Shown here one piece after another: positions 24,551 through 33,830 of a DNA stretch of 37,125 nucleotides. The notes under the pieces are model-generated. The model ran no database searches, was not told the DNA's origin, and worked only from the letters and a program-made list of their open reading frames with translations. Within the stretch, counting starts at the first letter, position 1, and every line of letters begins with the position of its first letter. The translations under genes and the position numbers were made by a program. The DNA is from an uncultured Alphaproteobacteria bacterium. Its GTDB lineage: Bacteria; Pseudomonadota; Alphaproteobacteria; HIMB59; GCA-002718135. The stretch covers positions 1 to 37,125 of the forward strand of contig CACBQR010000009.1 in the NCBI GenBank assembly GCA_902541435.1, given 5' to 3'.

Positions 24551-25924
24551 ATGAGCGATAAATGGTCACCAAATAGTTGGAGAAATAAAGATGCTCTTCA
24601 TATGCCAAATTATCAGAATGAAGATCATCTAAATAAAACTCTAAACGAAATTTCCAAATATCCACCTTTAGTTTTTGCTGGAGAAGCGAGATTATTAAAA
24701 AAGAAACTTGGAGAAGTTGCAAACGGAAATGCTTTTTTATTACAAGGTGGAGATTGTGCTGAAAGTTTTGCAGATTTTCATCCAGATAATATTAGAGATA
24801 CATTTAAAGTTATTTTACAAATGGCTGTTGTTTTGACTTTTGGTGCTTCTTGTCCAATTGTTAAAGTAGGAAGAATTGCGGGACAATTTGCAAAGCCAAG
24901 ATCATCTGCCACAGAAGTTATTAATGATTTAGAACTTGAGTCTTATAAAGGCGATATAATTAATGGTATCGACTTCAATCAAAAAGATAGAGATCCTAAT
25001 CCAGATAGATTGATTCAAGCGTACAATCAGTCTGCATCAACACTTAATCTATTAAGAGCTTTTTCTCAAGGTGGGTTTGCTAATTTAAATAAAATACATC
25101 AATGGAACCTAAACTTTGTTAAAGGTGAGAATGCAGCTAAATTTAGAGAGATATCTTCTAGAATTGACGAATGCTTATCTTTTATGGAGGCATGTGGAAT
25201 CAATGGAAACAGTGTAAGACAATTAAATGAAACAGACTTCTTTACAAGTCATGAAGCTTTACTTCTTCAATATGAGGAAGCATTAACAAGAATAGATAGT
25301 ACTTCAGGTAAGTGGTACGATGTTTCAGCTCACATGTTATGGGTAGGTGATAGAACACGACAACTTGATGGAGCACATATTGAATTTTTAAGAGGTATTG
25401 AGAATCCTATAGGTATTAAAGTGGGTCCAAGTACAAAGACAGAAGAACTATTAAAGATATTAGATGTGTTGAATCCAAATAATGAGTCTGGAAAAATAAC
25501 GCTGATATGTAGAATGGGTCATGAAAAAGTTAGTGGAATACTACCTAAAATAATTAGATCAGTTAATTCAGCTGGTAAAAATGTTGTTTGGACTTGTGAC
25601 CCCATGCATGGAAATACTATCAAATCTAATACGGGTTTTAAAACTAGGCCATTAAAAGATATAATTTCTGAAATTCAGCAATTTTTTCAAATTCACAGAA
25701 GCGAAGGAACATATCCAGGCGGCGTCCATTTAGAAATGACTGGTCAAGATGTTACAGAATGTATGGGAGGTCTTCAAGAAATAACAGATGAAGATCTAAA
25801 AAATAGATATCATACATATTGTGATCCGAGACTAAATGCCTCGCAGTCTCTAGAATTGGCTTTTTTATTATCAGATTTTTTAAAAGAAGAAAAATTGCTC
25901 TCAAAGCAATCTTCAAATTTATAA
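24551..25924 (+). CDS. aroG: Class II 3-deoxy-7-phosphoheptulonate (DAHP) synthase
   Basis: First step of the shikimate pathway, condensing phosphoenolpyruvate with erythrose 4-phosphate. The 457-residue protein is of the plant/actinobacterial class II type. It starts with WSPNSWRNKDALHMPNY, then has the metal-binding cysteine in LLQGGDCAESF. KVGRIAGQFAKPRS, ISSRIDECLSFMEACG, HEALLLQYEEALTR, WVGDRTRQLDGAHIEF and CDPMHGNT complete the active site. No fused chorismate mutase or ACT domain is visible. It follows glmU after 47 bases. Confidence 0.94.
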   Translation: MSDKWSPNSWRNKDALHMPNYQNEDHLNKTLNEISKYPPLVFAGEARLLKKKLGEVANGNAFLLQGGDCAESFADFHPDNIRDTFKVILQMAVVLTFGASCPIVKVGRIAGQFAKPRSSATEVINDLELESYKGDIINGIDFNQKDRDPNPDRLIQAYNQSASTLNLLRAFSQGGFANLNKIHQWNLNFVKGENAAKFREISSRIDECLSFMEACGINGNSVRQLNETDFFTSHEALLLQYEEALTRIDSTSGKWYDVSAHMLWVGDRTRQLDGAHIEFLRGIENPIGIKVGPSTKTEELLKILDVLNPNNESGKITLICRMGHEKVSGILPKIIRSVNSAGKNVVWTCDPMHGNTIKSNTGFKTRPLKDIISEIQQFFQIHRSEGTYPGGVHLEMTGQDVTECMGGLQEITDEDLKNRYHTYCDPRLNASQSLELAFLLSDFLKEEKLLSKQSSNL

Positions 25925-25945
25925 ATTTACATTTATATATTACTT

Positions 25946-26686
25946 ATGAATTTAAAAGATAAAATCGTATACATTTCTAATTGGATTAAAGATTACGCCA
26001 AATCTATAAATAATAATCCTACTACACTAGTAATAGGAGTTTCAGGAGGAGTTGACTCAGCTCTTACTAGCACCTTATGTGCTCAAACCGGTTTAAAAAC
26101 TATAGCTGTTTCAATGCCTATTAAGCAAAATTCATCACAACATGATTTAAGTTTAAGACATTTAGAATTTTTAGAGCAAAATTACCCAAATGTAGAAACA
26201 AAAATAATTGAGCTAGATAATGTTTTTAAAACATTTCAAAATACGATGCAAAATTTTGATAGTGAGTTAGCTTTTGCAAATTCAAGATCTAGGCTAAGAA
26301 TGGTAACACTATACCAAATAGCCCAAAGTAATAATGGTATAGTTGTTGGTACTGGAAATAAAGTTGAAGATTTTGGTGTTGGATTTTATACAAAATATGG
26401 TGATGGAGGCGTAGATATATCGCCAATAGCAGATTGTACTAAAACTGAAGTGTGGGAATTAGCCGAAGAAATTGGGGTTATAAAAGATATTATTAGCGCA
26501 GCACCGACAGATGGTTTATGGGATGATAGTAGAAATGATGAAAGCCAGCTTGGTCTTTCATATAAGCAATTAGAAGAAGCAATGGAAAATAAGTCTAGTG
26601 AATACTACAGTAGATACGAAAAAATTAGAAAGCCAAATCTTCATAAGATGAAGCCTATTCCCGTTTGCGAAATTCCTAAAGATTAA
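25946..26686 (+). CDS. nadE: Ammonia-dependent NAD+ synthase
   Basis: Amidates nicotinic acid adenine dinucleotide to NAD+. The 246-residue protein contains only the synthetase domain, with the pyrophosphatase P-loop SGGVDSALT (about 34-42), GTGNKVEDFGVGFYTKYGDGG and the C-terminal KIRKPNLHKMKPIPVC. No N-terminal glutaminase domain is present, so it should use ammonia directly. gltX begins one base after its stop. Confidence 0.93.
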   Translation: MNLKDKIVYISNWIKDYAKSINNNPTTLVIGVSGGVDSALTSTLCAQTGLKTIAVSMPIKQNSSQHDLSLRHLEFLEQNYPNVETKIIELDNVFKTFQNTMQNFDSELAFANSRSRLRMVTLYQIAQSNNGIVVGTGNKVEDFGVGFYTKYGDGGVDISPIADCTKTEVWELAEEIGVIKDIISAAPTDGLWDDSRNDESQLGLSYKQLEEAMENKSSEYYSRYEKIRKPNLHKMKPIPVCEIPKD

Positions 26687-26687
26687 T

Positions 26688-28022
26688 ATGAAGTGTAGGT
26701 TCGCTCCTAGCCCTACAGGAAAAATACATATCGGTAATGCTAGATCAGCAATTTTGAATTGGATTTTTTGTCAAAAAAATCAAGGTGAGTTTGTATTAAG
26801 AATTGATGATACTGATGCCAATAGGAGTTCTAAAGAGTTTGAGACAAGTATCAAAGATGACCTTAAATGGCTTGGATTAAATTGGAGTTACACTTTTAAT
26901 CAGTCCTCTAGACAACATATTTACAATGAGAAAATCCAAATTCTAAAACAAATGAAAAGACTTTATCCATGTTTTGAAACAGAAGAGGAATTAGCTTTAA
27001 AGAAAAAATCTTTGTTATCATCTGGGAAACCACCTATTTATGATAGATCATCATTAAATCTAAGTAATGAAGAGGTAGAAAAAAAAATAGAATCTGGAAT
27101 TCAACCCCATTGGAGATTCAAATTAGATCATGAAAATATTGGTTGGAAAGATATCATTAAAGGAGATGTTTCATTTGATGCAAAAAATTTGAGTGATCCT
27201 GTTTTAATTAGAGCTGATGGAACATTGTTATACCATTTACCTTCAGTCATTGATGATATTGAAGAAAAAATTACGCATATTATTAGAGGGGAAGATCACA
27301 TAGCTAATACTGCTTATCATATTCAAATTTTTAAGGCTCTTGAATCTTCTATTCCATCATTTGCTCATCATCCATTCTTAGTTGATGAAACTGGTAAGGG
27401 TTTTAGCAAAAGACTTGGAAGTCTTTCAATTGAAAATTTTAGAGACGAAGGATACGAAAATATATCTTTACTTAATTATTTTCTTTTTATTGGTTCGAGC
27501 AGTAATATTGATCCAATCAAAGATTTAAACGAAATAGTAAAAAAATTTGATATTCAAAGCTTATCTAGATCTTCTGCTAAATTTTCAATTGAATCCTTAA
27601 GAAATCTTAATGAAAATACCATTAAATTATTTAGTTATAATGAGATTAGTCATAAGTTAAAAAATATAAAATCTAATTTTCAAAAAGAGAGTTTTTGGCG
27701 TTTTATTAAAAATAATATTTCATTTGTTAATCAAGCTAAAGAATGGGAAGAAGTAATTACAAAAATAAATAATGCTAAAGATTTAAATATTGATGATGGT
27801 TTTATTAATACGGCAGTTGATGAATTACCCGAGGATCCTTTTGATGAAACAACATGGGATCATTGGACATCAAAAATTAACAAAAAAACTGGGCTTAAAG
27901 GAAAAGATTTATTTATGCCTTTGAGGTTAATTTTGACAGGAAAATCTCATGGACCCGAATTAAAATATCTACTTCCATTATTTGATAGAGACGAAATCTT
28001 GCAAAAACTTGGAAAAATCTAG
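26688..28022 (+). CDS. gltX: Glutamyl-tRNA synthetase
   Basis: Class I aminoacyl-tRNA synthetase of 444 residues. The HIGH-type motif is APSPTGKIHIGNARSA (6-21) and the KMSKS-type motif is GKGFSKRLGS (about 239-248). FSKRLGS rather than KLSKRHG, together with the short length, resembles the second GluRS found in many alphaproteobacteria. A C-terminal anticodon-binding helical domain is present. If the genome has another gltX, one of the two may be restricted to certain tRNAs; this cannot be judged here. It follows nadE almost without spacing. Confidence 0.92.
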   Translation: MKCRFAPSPTGKIHIGNARSAILNWIFCQKNQGEFVLRIDDTDANRSSKEFETSIKDDLKWLGLNWSYTFNQSSRQHIYNEKIQILKQMKRLYPCFETEEELALKKKSLLSSGKPPIYDRSSLNLSNEEVEKKIESGIQPHWRFKLDHENIGWKDIIKGDVSFDAKNLSDPVLIRADGTLLYHLPSVIDDIEEKITHIIRGEDHIANTAYHIQIFKALESSIPSFAHHPFLVDETGKGFSKRLGSLSIENFRDEGYENISLLNYFLFIGSSSNIDPIKDLNEIVKKFDIQSLSRSSAKFSIESLRNLNENTIKLFSYNEISHKLKNIKSNFQKESFWRFIKNNISFVNQAKEWEEVITKINNAKDLNIDDGFINTAVDELPEDPFDETTWDHWTSKINKKTGLKGKDLFMPLRLILTGKSHGPELKYLLPLFDRDEILQKLGKI

Positions 28023-28060
28023 TAAATTTTAATTTATACTCTATTAGCGATCTAGTAATT

Positions 28061-29647
28061 ATGGAAGATAAAATATATTTATTCGATACCACACTTAGAG
28101 ATGGTCAGCAAACAACAGGAGTTAATTTTTCTGTTAGTGATAAAATGAATATATCCCAACATCTTGATGATTTAGGTATAGATTACATTGAAGGTGGATG
28201 GCCGGGAGCAAATCCTACCGATAATGATTTTTTTTCTAGAAATACAAAATTTTCAAAAAGTAAATTGACTGCCTTTGGTATGACAAGAAGACCAGGTAGA
28301 AGTGCAGATAACGATCCAGGATTAAATGCACTCATTAATTCAAGCGCAAGTTGTGTTTGTATTGTAGGTAAATCATCATCATTTCACGTAAAAAACGCTT
28401 TAGAGATATCCGAAGATGAAAATTTAAAAATGATCAGTGATAGTATTCGATCAATAAAAAATAAAAACAAAGAGCCAATTTTTGATGCAGAACATTTTTT
28501 TGATGGCTTTAAAGAAAATAAAGACTTTGCATTGAATTGTATTAAAGCAGCGTATGACGCTGGTGCAAGATGGGTTGTGCTATGTGATACAAATGGTGGA
28601 ACTCTTCCAGATGAAATTTACAATATTGTTTCAGAAGTGGTAAAAGTTATACCAGGTCAAAATGTTGGTATACATGCTCACAATGATACTGACAATGCAG
28701 TTGCAAATGCATTAGCAGCTATTAATGCTGGAGCAAGACAGATACAGGGAACAATTAATGGTTTAGGAGAAAGATGTGGAAATACTAATTTAATTTCCTT
28801 AATTCCATCTTTGGTTCTAAAAACAAAATATAAAACAAATATTTCAAAAGATAAGTTAAAAAATTTAATTCATATTTCTAGAACATTAAATGATATTCTA
28901 AACTTGCCTTCTAGAAAAAATGCTCCATATGTTGGAGACCATGCTTTCTCTCATAAAGGTGGATTACATGCATCTGCAATAGAAAAAAATTCTTCAACTT
29001 ATGAACATATTAAACCAGAAATTGTTGGTAATTCTAGAAACGTAGTAATTTCAAATCAGGCAGGAAGATCTAATATATTAAATCAATTAAATAAGATTAA
29101 TATTGATCTACCTAAAAATGAAATTAACAATATCTTAGAGATTATCAAGGAAAAAGAATCAGAAGGATATTCATTTGATACTGCTTTAGCTAGTTTTGAA
29201 CTATTAGTAAGACGTCATCTTGGTCATTTTGAGGATTTTTATAATTTAGAAAAATTTAGAGTCACAGATGAAAGAAGATGGAATGCTAAAGGTGAAATTG
29301 TTACTGAAGCAGAGGCTACGGTATTTTTAAAAGTAAAAGATTCAAATATGATGACAGTGGGCACTGGAAATGGTCCAGTAAATGCTATTGATAGTGCATT
29401 AAGAAAAGCCCTAATTGATTATTATCCTGATCTTAAAGATTTAAAGTTGACTGATTACAAAGTTATGATTCTTTCATCAGAAAAAGGTACTGGCGCTATC
29501 ACAAGAGTTTTAATTGAATCATCTGATTCCACTAATACACATTGGACAACTATAGGCGTATCTCCAAATATTATTGATGCATCTTATAGCGCTATTTTTG
29601 ATAGCATTACTTTTAAGCTATTAAATGATTTAAAGAATAAAAATTGA
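28061..29647 (+). CDS. cimA: Citramalate synthase
   Basis: Condenses pyruvate with acetyl-CoA to (R)-citramalate, giving 2-oxobutyrate for isoleucine without threonine. The 528-residue protein has a DRE-TIM barrel catalytic domain. It starts with LFDTTLRDGQQTTGVNFS (catalytic Arg and metal Asp), with IEGGWPGANPTD, the metal-binding HAHNDTDNAVAN and GLGERCGN. A C-terminal LeuA-type regulatory domain begins near residue 395. GGWPGANPTD is diagnostic for CimA over isopropylmalate or homocitrate synthase. The regulatory domain suggests feedback control by isoleucine or leucine. Confidence 0.94.
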   Translation: MEDKIYLFDTTLRDGQQTTGVNFSVSDKMNISQHLDDLGIDYIEGGWPGANPTDNDFFSRNTKFSKSKLTAFGMTRRPGRSADNDPGLNALINSSASCVCIVGKSSSFHVKNALEISEDENLKMISDSIRSIKNKNKEPIFDAEHFFDGFKENKDFALNCIKAAYDAGARWVVLCDTNGGTLPDEIYNIVSEVVKVIPGQNVGIHAHNDTDNAVANALAAINAGARQIQGTINGLGERCGNTNLISLIPSLVLKTKYKTNISKDKLKNLIHISRTLNDILNLPSRKNAPYVGDHAFSHKGGLHASAIEKNSSTYEHIKPEIVGNSRNVVISNQAGRSNILNQLNKINIDLPKNEINNILEIIKEKESEGYSFDTALASFELLVRRHLGHFEDFYNLEKFRVTDERRWNAKGEIVTEAEATVFLKVKDSNMMTVGTGNGPVNAIDSALRKALIDYYPDLKDLKLTDYKVMILSSEKGTGAITRVLIESSDSTNTHWTTIGVSPNIIDASYSAIFDSITFKLLNDLKNKN

Positions 29648-30354
29648 CTCCAAAAAATCCAAGCATAATTTTAGTTAGACCCCAACTTCCTGAAAACATT
29701 GGAATGGTTGCTCGTGTTATGCACAACTTTGGTTTAAAAGATCTAATTATTGTTTCACCAAGAGATAAATGGTTAAACAATAAATCAATAAATGCAGCAA
29801 AAAAAGCAACAAAAATTATTAAGAATATTAAAGTTTATGATGATTTAGAAATTGCACTTTCTAATTTTTCTTATGTTGTGGCCACGACTAATAGAAAAAG
29901 ATATTTGGAAAAAAATTCTACTAACGATTTTAAATTTATTAAAAGAAAAATTATTGTTAATAAAAAAACAGCAATACTTTTTGGTCCTGAAAATTCAGGA
30001 CTTTCAAATGAGGATTTGAGATTATCTGATATTATTTTTACTATTGAAACAAGTAGTAAAAATAATTCATTAAACCTTTCTCATGCAGTTACTGTTTTAA
30101 GTCATAAATTATTTGAATTGAATAATTTTAAAATCACTAATTCAGCTTCAATTGAAAAGGATAATATTAGTAAATATCAATTATCTAAGTTCTTAAATTA
30201 TATGATTGAGAAACTTGAAAATAAAAAATTTTTTACTCCAAATGAAAAAAAAGAAAGTATGAAAAATAATATTTATAGCATTTTCACAAAAATCCCTCTC
30301 ACAAAGAAAGAATTACAGACTTTATGGGGAATTACAAAAAAACTTAATAAATAA
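29644..30354 (+). CDS. trmJ: tRNA (cytidine/uridine-2'-O-)-methyltransferase TrmJ
   Basis: SPOUT-class methyltransferase modifying position 32 in the anticodon loop, 236 residues. Its motifs are SIILVRPQLPENIGMVARVMHNFGL at the N-terminus, the AdoMet-knot motif LFGPENSGLSNEDLRLSD, and SLNLSHAVTVLSHKLFE. A basic C-terminal extension of about 75 residues is typical of TrmJ versus TrmL. The start is TTG in a TTGA overlap with the cimA stop; no other start fits the conserved N-terminus. Confidence 0.9.
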   Translation: MTPKNPSIILVRPQLPENIGMVARVMHNFGLKDLIIVSPRDKWLNNKSINAAKKATKIIKNIKVYDDLEIALSNFSYVVATTNRKRYLEKNSTNDFKFIKRKIIVNKKTAILFGPENSGLSNEDLRLSDIIFTIETSSKNNSLNLSHAVTVLSHKLFELNNFKITNSASIEKDNISKYQLSKFLNYMIEKLENKKFFTPNEKKESMKNNIYSIFTKIPLTKKELQTLWGITKKLNK

Positions 30355-30377
30355 GCCAAAAATTGAGTATATTAAAT

Positions 30378-30407
30378 TTGACATAGTACTTTAAATCACT
30401 ATATACC
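30378..30407 (+). promoter_or_regulatory. Strong sigma-70-type promoter for rpsD
   Basis: A consensus -35 TTGACA (30378-30383) is followed 17-18 bases later by ATATAC/TATACC (30401-30407), in the only intergenic space before the ribosomal protein S4 gene. The predicted start of transcription would be only about 5-8 bases before the ATG at 30418, implying a very short or nearly leaderless mRNA. Confidence 0.55.
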
Positions 30408-30417
30408 CCTCATAGTA

Positions 30418-31038
30418 ATGACAAAAAGACACAACGCTAAATACAAAATTGATAGAAGATTAGGTGTTAACCTCTGGGGTAGACCTAAAAGCCCTTTTAA
30501 CAGAAGAAATTCAAAGCCTGGTCAGCATGGTGTACAAGGTCAAAGAAAAAAACTTTCAGATTATGGAAATCAGTTATTTGCTAAGCAAAAACTTAAATTT
30601 TATTATGGGGACTTAACTGAAAGGCAGTTTAGAAATATTTTTAAAAAAGCTTCTAATATTAAAGGTGATACAAGTCAGATTTTAATTGAACTTTTGGAAA
30701 GAAGATTAGATGCTACAGTTTATAGAATGAAATTCGTACCTACAATTTTTTCAGCAAGACAGCTTGTTAACCATGGACATGTAAAGGTTAATGGAAAAAG
30801 AGTTAATATTCCATCTTATAGTGTTAGTGATGGAGATGAAATCTCAATAAGAGACAAAAGTAAAGAGATTAACATAATTGTAGAATCAGTTAGTTCTCAA
30901 GAAAGAGAAATTCCAGAATACTTAGAAGTTGATGTAAAAGAGTTGAAAGGTCGTTTTTTAAGAGCACCTCTAATTCACGATGTTCCTTATCCTGTAACTA
31001 TGGAACCTAATTTAGTTATTGAGTATTACTCAAGATAA
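30418..31038 (+). CDS. rpsD: 30S ribosomal protein S4
   Basis: Primary 16S rRNA-binding protein of the small subunit, 206 residues. The N-terminal domain ([32 protein letters not shown]) lacks the four zinc-binding cysteines, so it is the zinc-free form. The S4 RNA-binding domain lies at about 95-160 ([37 protein letters not shown]). It is encoded alone, away from the alpha operon, as usual in alphaproteobacteria. It overlaps the convergent rarD gene by 23 bases. Confidence 0.97.
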   Translation: MTKRHNAKYKIDRRLGVNLWGRPKSPFNRRNSKPGQHGVQGQRKKLSDYGNQLFAKQKLKFYYGDLTERQFRNIFKKASNIKGDTSQILIELLERRLDATVYRMKFVPTIFSARQLVNHGHVKVNGKRVNIPSYSVSDGDEISIRDKSKEINIIVESVSSQEREIPEYLEVDVKELKGRFLRAPLIHDVPYPVTMEPNLVIEYYSR

Positions 31039-31915
31039 TTTCTTTTTTATAACTATCATAAATATAAATTATTATTCCAATCCAAATAATTATAAATGAT
31101 ACCAGCTTAATTTGTAAAATTTCTTCATTAAGAATAAATACTGAAGTTATAAAATGAAATGTTGGTGCTAAGTAAAATAAAACTCCAGCAAGACCTAATT
31201 GAATAAATTTTAAACCCAAATTAAAAAAAAATAATGGAAAAATCGTTACAGCTCCCGTAAGAATTAAAAATAATGATGTCTTCAAATCAATACTTAAGAT
31301 ACTATTTGCATTTTGCCAAAATAAATAAACTAAGTATGGGATAGATATTAAAGATATTATGAAAGTCTCATATAGTAAGCCAATTGAAGGATTAACATTA
31401 ACTTGTTTTCTTAATAATCCATATATTGCCCATGAGGTTCCAATCCAAATTATTAGTAATGGAAATTGATTTAAATTAATAAATAAGAATAATATACCTG
31501 AAAACATAAGACATACAGATGCAAATTTAGGCTTAGTTATTTTCTCATTTAAAAAAAAATAACCAAGAACAATACTTATCATTGGAGTAATAAAGTAACC
31601 CATTGATGCATCCTGAACTCTTTCTTGTCCTACAGAATAAATAAAACCTGCCCAGTTACCTGCAATAAGAAAAGCTGTAATTGTTAAAATAAAAATTTTT
31701 TTTCTAGATTTAAATATTTCAATAATATCACTTAAGTTTGAAATTAAAATTAATAATAAAAATAAAAAGATAAATGACCAGAAACCTCTATGAGCTACAA
31801 CTTCAATAGTCTCAACGTGATTTAATTCATTAAAAAAAAGGGGTTGTGGAAGGCCCCAAAAAATTGCTGCAATACAGGAAAATATTACACCTTTAGAAAA
31901 TTTATTATTTAACAA
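31016..31915 (-). CDS. rarD: EamA/DMT family transporter, RarD-like
   Basis: Ten-helix inner-membrane transporter of 299 residues. The N-terminus [23 protein letters not shown] and the motif [15 protein letters not shown] match the RarD branch (PEFFFxxL, ELLAHRIxWS) of the drug/metabolite transporters. Substrate unknown; the chloramphenicol link in the name is historical. It sits in a minus-strand run with grxD and bolA, one base after grxD. The last 23 bases overlap rpsD on the other strand. Confidence 0.88.
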   Translation of the reverse strand: MLNNKFSKGVIFSCIAAIFWGLPQPLFFNELNHVETIEVVAHRGFWSFIFLFLLLILISNLSDIIEIFKSRKKIFILTITAFLIAGNWAGFIYSVGQERVQDASMGYFITPMISIVLGYFFLNEKITKPKFASVCLMFSGILFLFINLNQFPLLIIWIGTSWAIYGLLRKQVNVNPSIGLLYETFIISLISIPYLVYLFWQNANSILSIDLKTSLFLILTGAVTIFPLFFFNLGLKFIQLGLAGVLFYLAPTFHFITSVFILNEEILQIKLVSFIIIWIGIIIYIYDSYKKEIILSNTQ

Positions 31916-31916
31916 A

Positions 31917-32258
31917 CTAGGACGGATTTACGTCTATTCCATTTGTATTGAATAATTCTAATAATTCACCACTTTCAAACATTTCAGTAATGATATCACA
32001 CCCACCTATAAATTCTTTCTTTACATAAAGTTGTGGTATGGTTGGCCAATTAGAATATATTTTAATACCTTCTCTCATTTCATCACTCTCTAACACATTC
32101 AAACTTCCAAATTTAACACCTACTTTATTTAATATTTCAACTACTCTTGCAGAAAATCCACACATTGGAAATACGGGGGTACCCTTCATGAAAAGCATTA
32201 CATCATTAGAGTTAATTTCATTTTCTATATTTTGAGATACATGGTCGTTATTATTCAT
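31917..32258 (-). CDS. grxD: Monothiol glutaredoxin, Grx4/GrxD family
   Basis: Iron-sulfur cluster carrier of 113 residues with a CGFS active site (Cys33-Ser36; PVFPMCGFSARVVEIL). The glutathione-binding elements are WPTIPQLYVKKEFIGGCDI (TVP loop is TIP here) and GGCD. CGFS glutaredoxins hold a [2Fe-2S] cluster with glutathione and partner with BolA proteins. The bolA gene lies two bases upstream in the same run, which supports this role. Confidence 0.95.
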   Translation of the reverse strand: MNNNDHVSQNIENEINSNDVMLFMKGTPVFPMCGFSARVVEILNKVGVKFGSLNVLESDEMREGIKIYSNWPTIPQLYVKKEFIGGCDIITEMFESGELLELFNTNGIDVNPS

Positions 32259-32260
32259 TT

Positions 32261-32491
32261 TTACTCCGATACAGTTTTTAGCTTAAGTGCGTGCAAATCA
32301 CTACCCATTTTACCATTAAAAGCATCATAAACCATCTTATGTTGTTCTACTCTTGTTTTTCCAGAAAAAGATTTTGACGTTACTGTAGCACTGTAATGAT
32401 CACCATCTCCTTTAAGATCTTCAATTTCAACAGTTGCATCTGGTATAGCTTCTTTAATAAATTTCTTAATTTGTTCAACAGTCATTGGCAT
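32261..32491 (-). CDS. bolA: BolA family protein (IbaG-like)
   Basis: Small BolA-fold protein, 76 residues from the preferred start MPMTVEQIKKFI at 32491; an upstream ATG at 32509 would add six unusual residues. The conserved core is present: DLKGDGDHYSATVTSKSFSGKTRVEQHKMVYDAF, with the cluster-ligand histidine in VEQHKMVY. It contains no cysteine, as expected for BolA proteins that share a cluster with a glutaredoxin. Gene order bolA-grxD is widely conserved and implies a complex in iron-sulfur trafficking or iron sensing. Confidence 0.92.
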   Translation of the reverse strand: MPMTVEQIKKFIKEAIPDATVEIEDLKGDGDHYSATVTSKSFSGKTRVEQHKMVYDAFNGKMGSDLHALKLKTVSE

Positions 32492-32528
32492 AACTATAAA
32501 ATAGTTCAAATATTATTAAAAATAAAGA

Positions 32529-33821
32529 CTATTTAATTTTATTTTTAAAAATCCAATCTATTTTCTTTAGATCATTATCATCTTTAATGATTTTCACGAT
32601 TTCTTTTGAATTTAATATTTTATTTAATTCTTTATTTTTTTGAAAAACTTGTGAAAAATTCTTATTATTATTCCATGATTCCATGGCACTTTCTTGAACA
32701 ATTTTATAAGCTTGTTGTCTTTTCAGTCCTTTTTCAATTAATTTTAACATAATATTGTGAGTTCTATGTAAGCCTCCAAGCATATTCAAATTTTTCAACA
32801 TATTTTTTGGATAGACTTTTAAATTCTTTATAATCCCATTTAAACGATTTAATGCAAAATCAGTTGCAATTGTAATATCTGGAGTCATAATTCTTTCAAC
32901 ACTTGAATGACTAATATCTCTCTCATGCCAAAGTACAACATTTTCTAGTGAAGGCATTACACCACTTCTAATATATCGTGAAATACCTGTTAAATTCTCA
33001 CTTAATACCGGATTGCGTTTGTGAGGCATTGCGGAAGAACCTTTTTGCTTAGAAGAAAAACTTTCTTCAACTTCTAATACCTCTGTTTTTTGTAGATTTC
33101 GAATTTCCACAGCAAATCTCTCAATAGAAGATGCTAAAATTCCTAGTACTGAGAAAAAATACGCATGCCTGTCTCTTGGAATTATTTGAGTAGATACATC
33201 TTCAGAATTTAGTTTAAGTTTTTTTGCTACATAATCTTGAACTCGTGGGTCTATAGAATTAAAAGTTCCAACAGGTCCAGAAATAGCACAAACAGATACT
33301 CCGTTGACTGCCTGATCAAGTCTTTCTAAATTTCTTTTAAATTCAAAATAAAAGGAAGATAATTTTAATCCAAAAGTAATAGGTTCAGCATGTATCCCAT
33401 GACTTCTTCCAATCATTAATGTGTCTTTATATTTTTTTGATTTTATTTTTAGACTTTGAATACATTCTGCTAAACTTTTTCTTATTATTTCTGAGGTTTG
33501 CTTAAGTTGTACAGAAAATGATGTATCAATAATATCACTTGATGTTACACCAAAATGAAAATACTTTGATGAGTCGCCAATATATTTGCTTACATTATTA
33601 ATATAAGCAACAACATCATGTTTAGTTTCTTTTTCAATTTTTTCTATTTCTTTAATATTGAATTTTGCTTTATTTCTTATTTCTTTTGAAGCTTTTTTAG
33701 GAATAATGCCGAGCATTGCTTGTTTTTCTGCAATCAAACACTCAATCTCTGTCCAAATTGTAAATTTATTTTCTAATGACCAAATCTTTTCAATTTTAGG
33801 TCTATTATATCTAGGTATCAT
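32529..33821 (-). CDS. purB: Adenylosuccinate lyase
   Basis: Acts twice in purine synthesis, releasing fumarate from SAICAR and from adenylosuccinate. The 430-residue helical protein has IPRYNRPKIEKIWSLENKF at the N-terminus, HFGVTSSDIIDTS and the catalytic-histidine region MIGRSHGIHAEP. The superfamily signature is GSSAMPHKRNP (catalytic serine loop). These are typical of the shorter bacterial PurB form. The methionine aminopeptidase gene lies nine bases upstream in the same direction. Confidence 0.95.
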   Translation of the reverse strand: MIPRYNRPKIEKIWSLENKFTIWTEIECLIAEKQAMLGIIPKKASKEIRNKAKFNIKEIEKIEKETKHDVVAYINNVSKYIGDSSKYFHFGVTSSDIIDTSFSVQLKQTSEIIRKSLAECIQSLKIKSKKYKDTLMIGRSHGIHAEPITFGLKLSSFYFEFKRNLERLDQAVNGVSVCAISGPVGTFNSIDPRVQDYVAKKLKLNSEDVSTQIIPRDRHAYFFSVLGILASSIERFAVEIRNLQKTEVLEVEESFSSKQKGSSAMPHKRNPVLSENLTGISRYIRSGVMPSLENVVLWHERDISHSSVERIMTPDITIATDFALNRLNGIIKNLKVYPKNMLKNLNMLGGLHRTHNIMLKLIEKGLKRQQAYKIVQESAMESWNNNKNFSQVFQKNKELNKILNSKEIVKIIKDDNDLKKIDWIFKNKIK

Positions 33822-33830
33822 TTAATTTAC

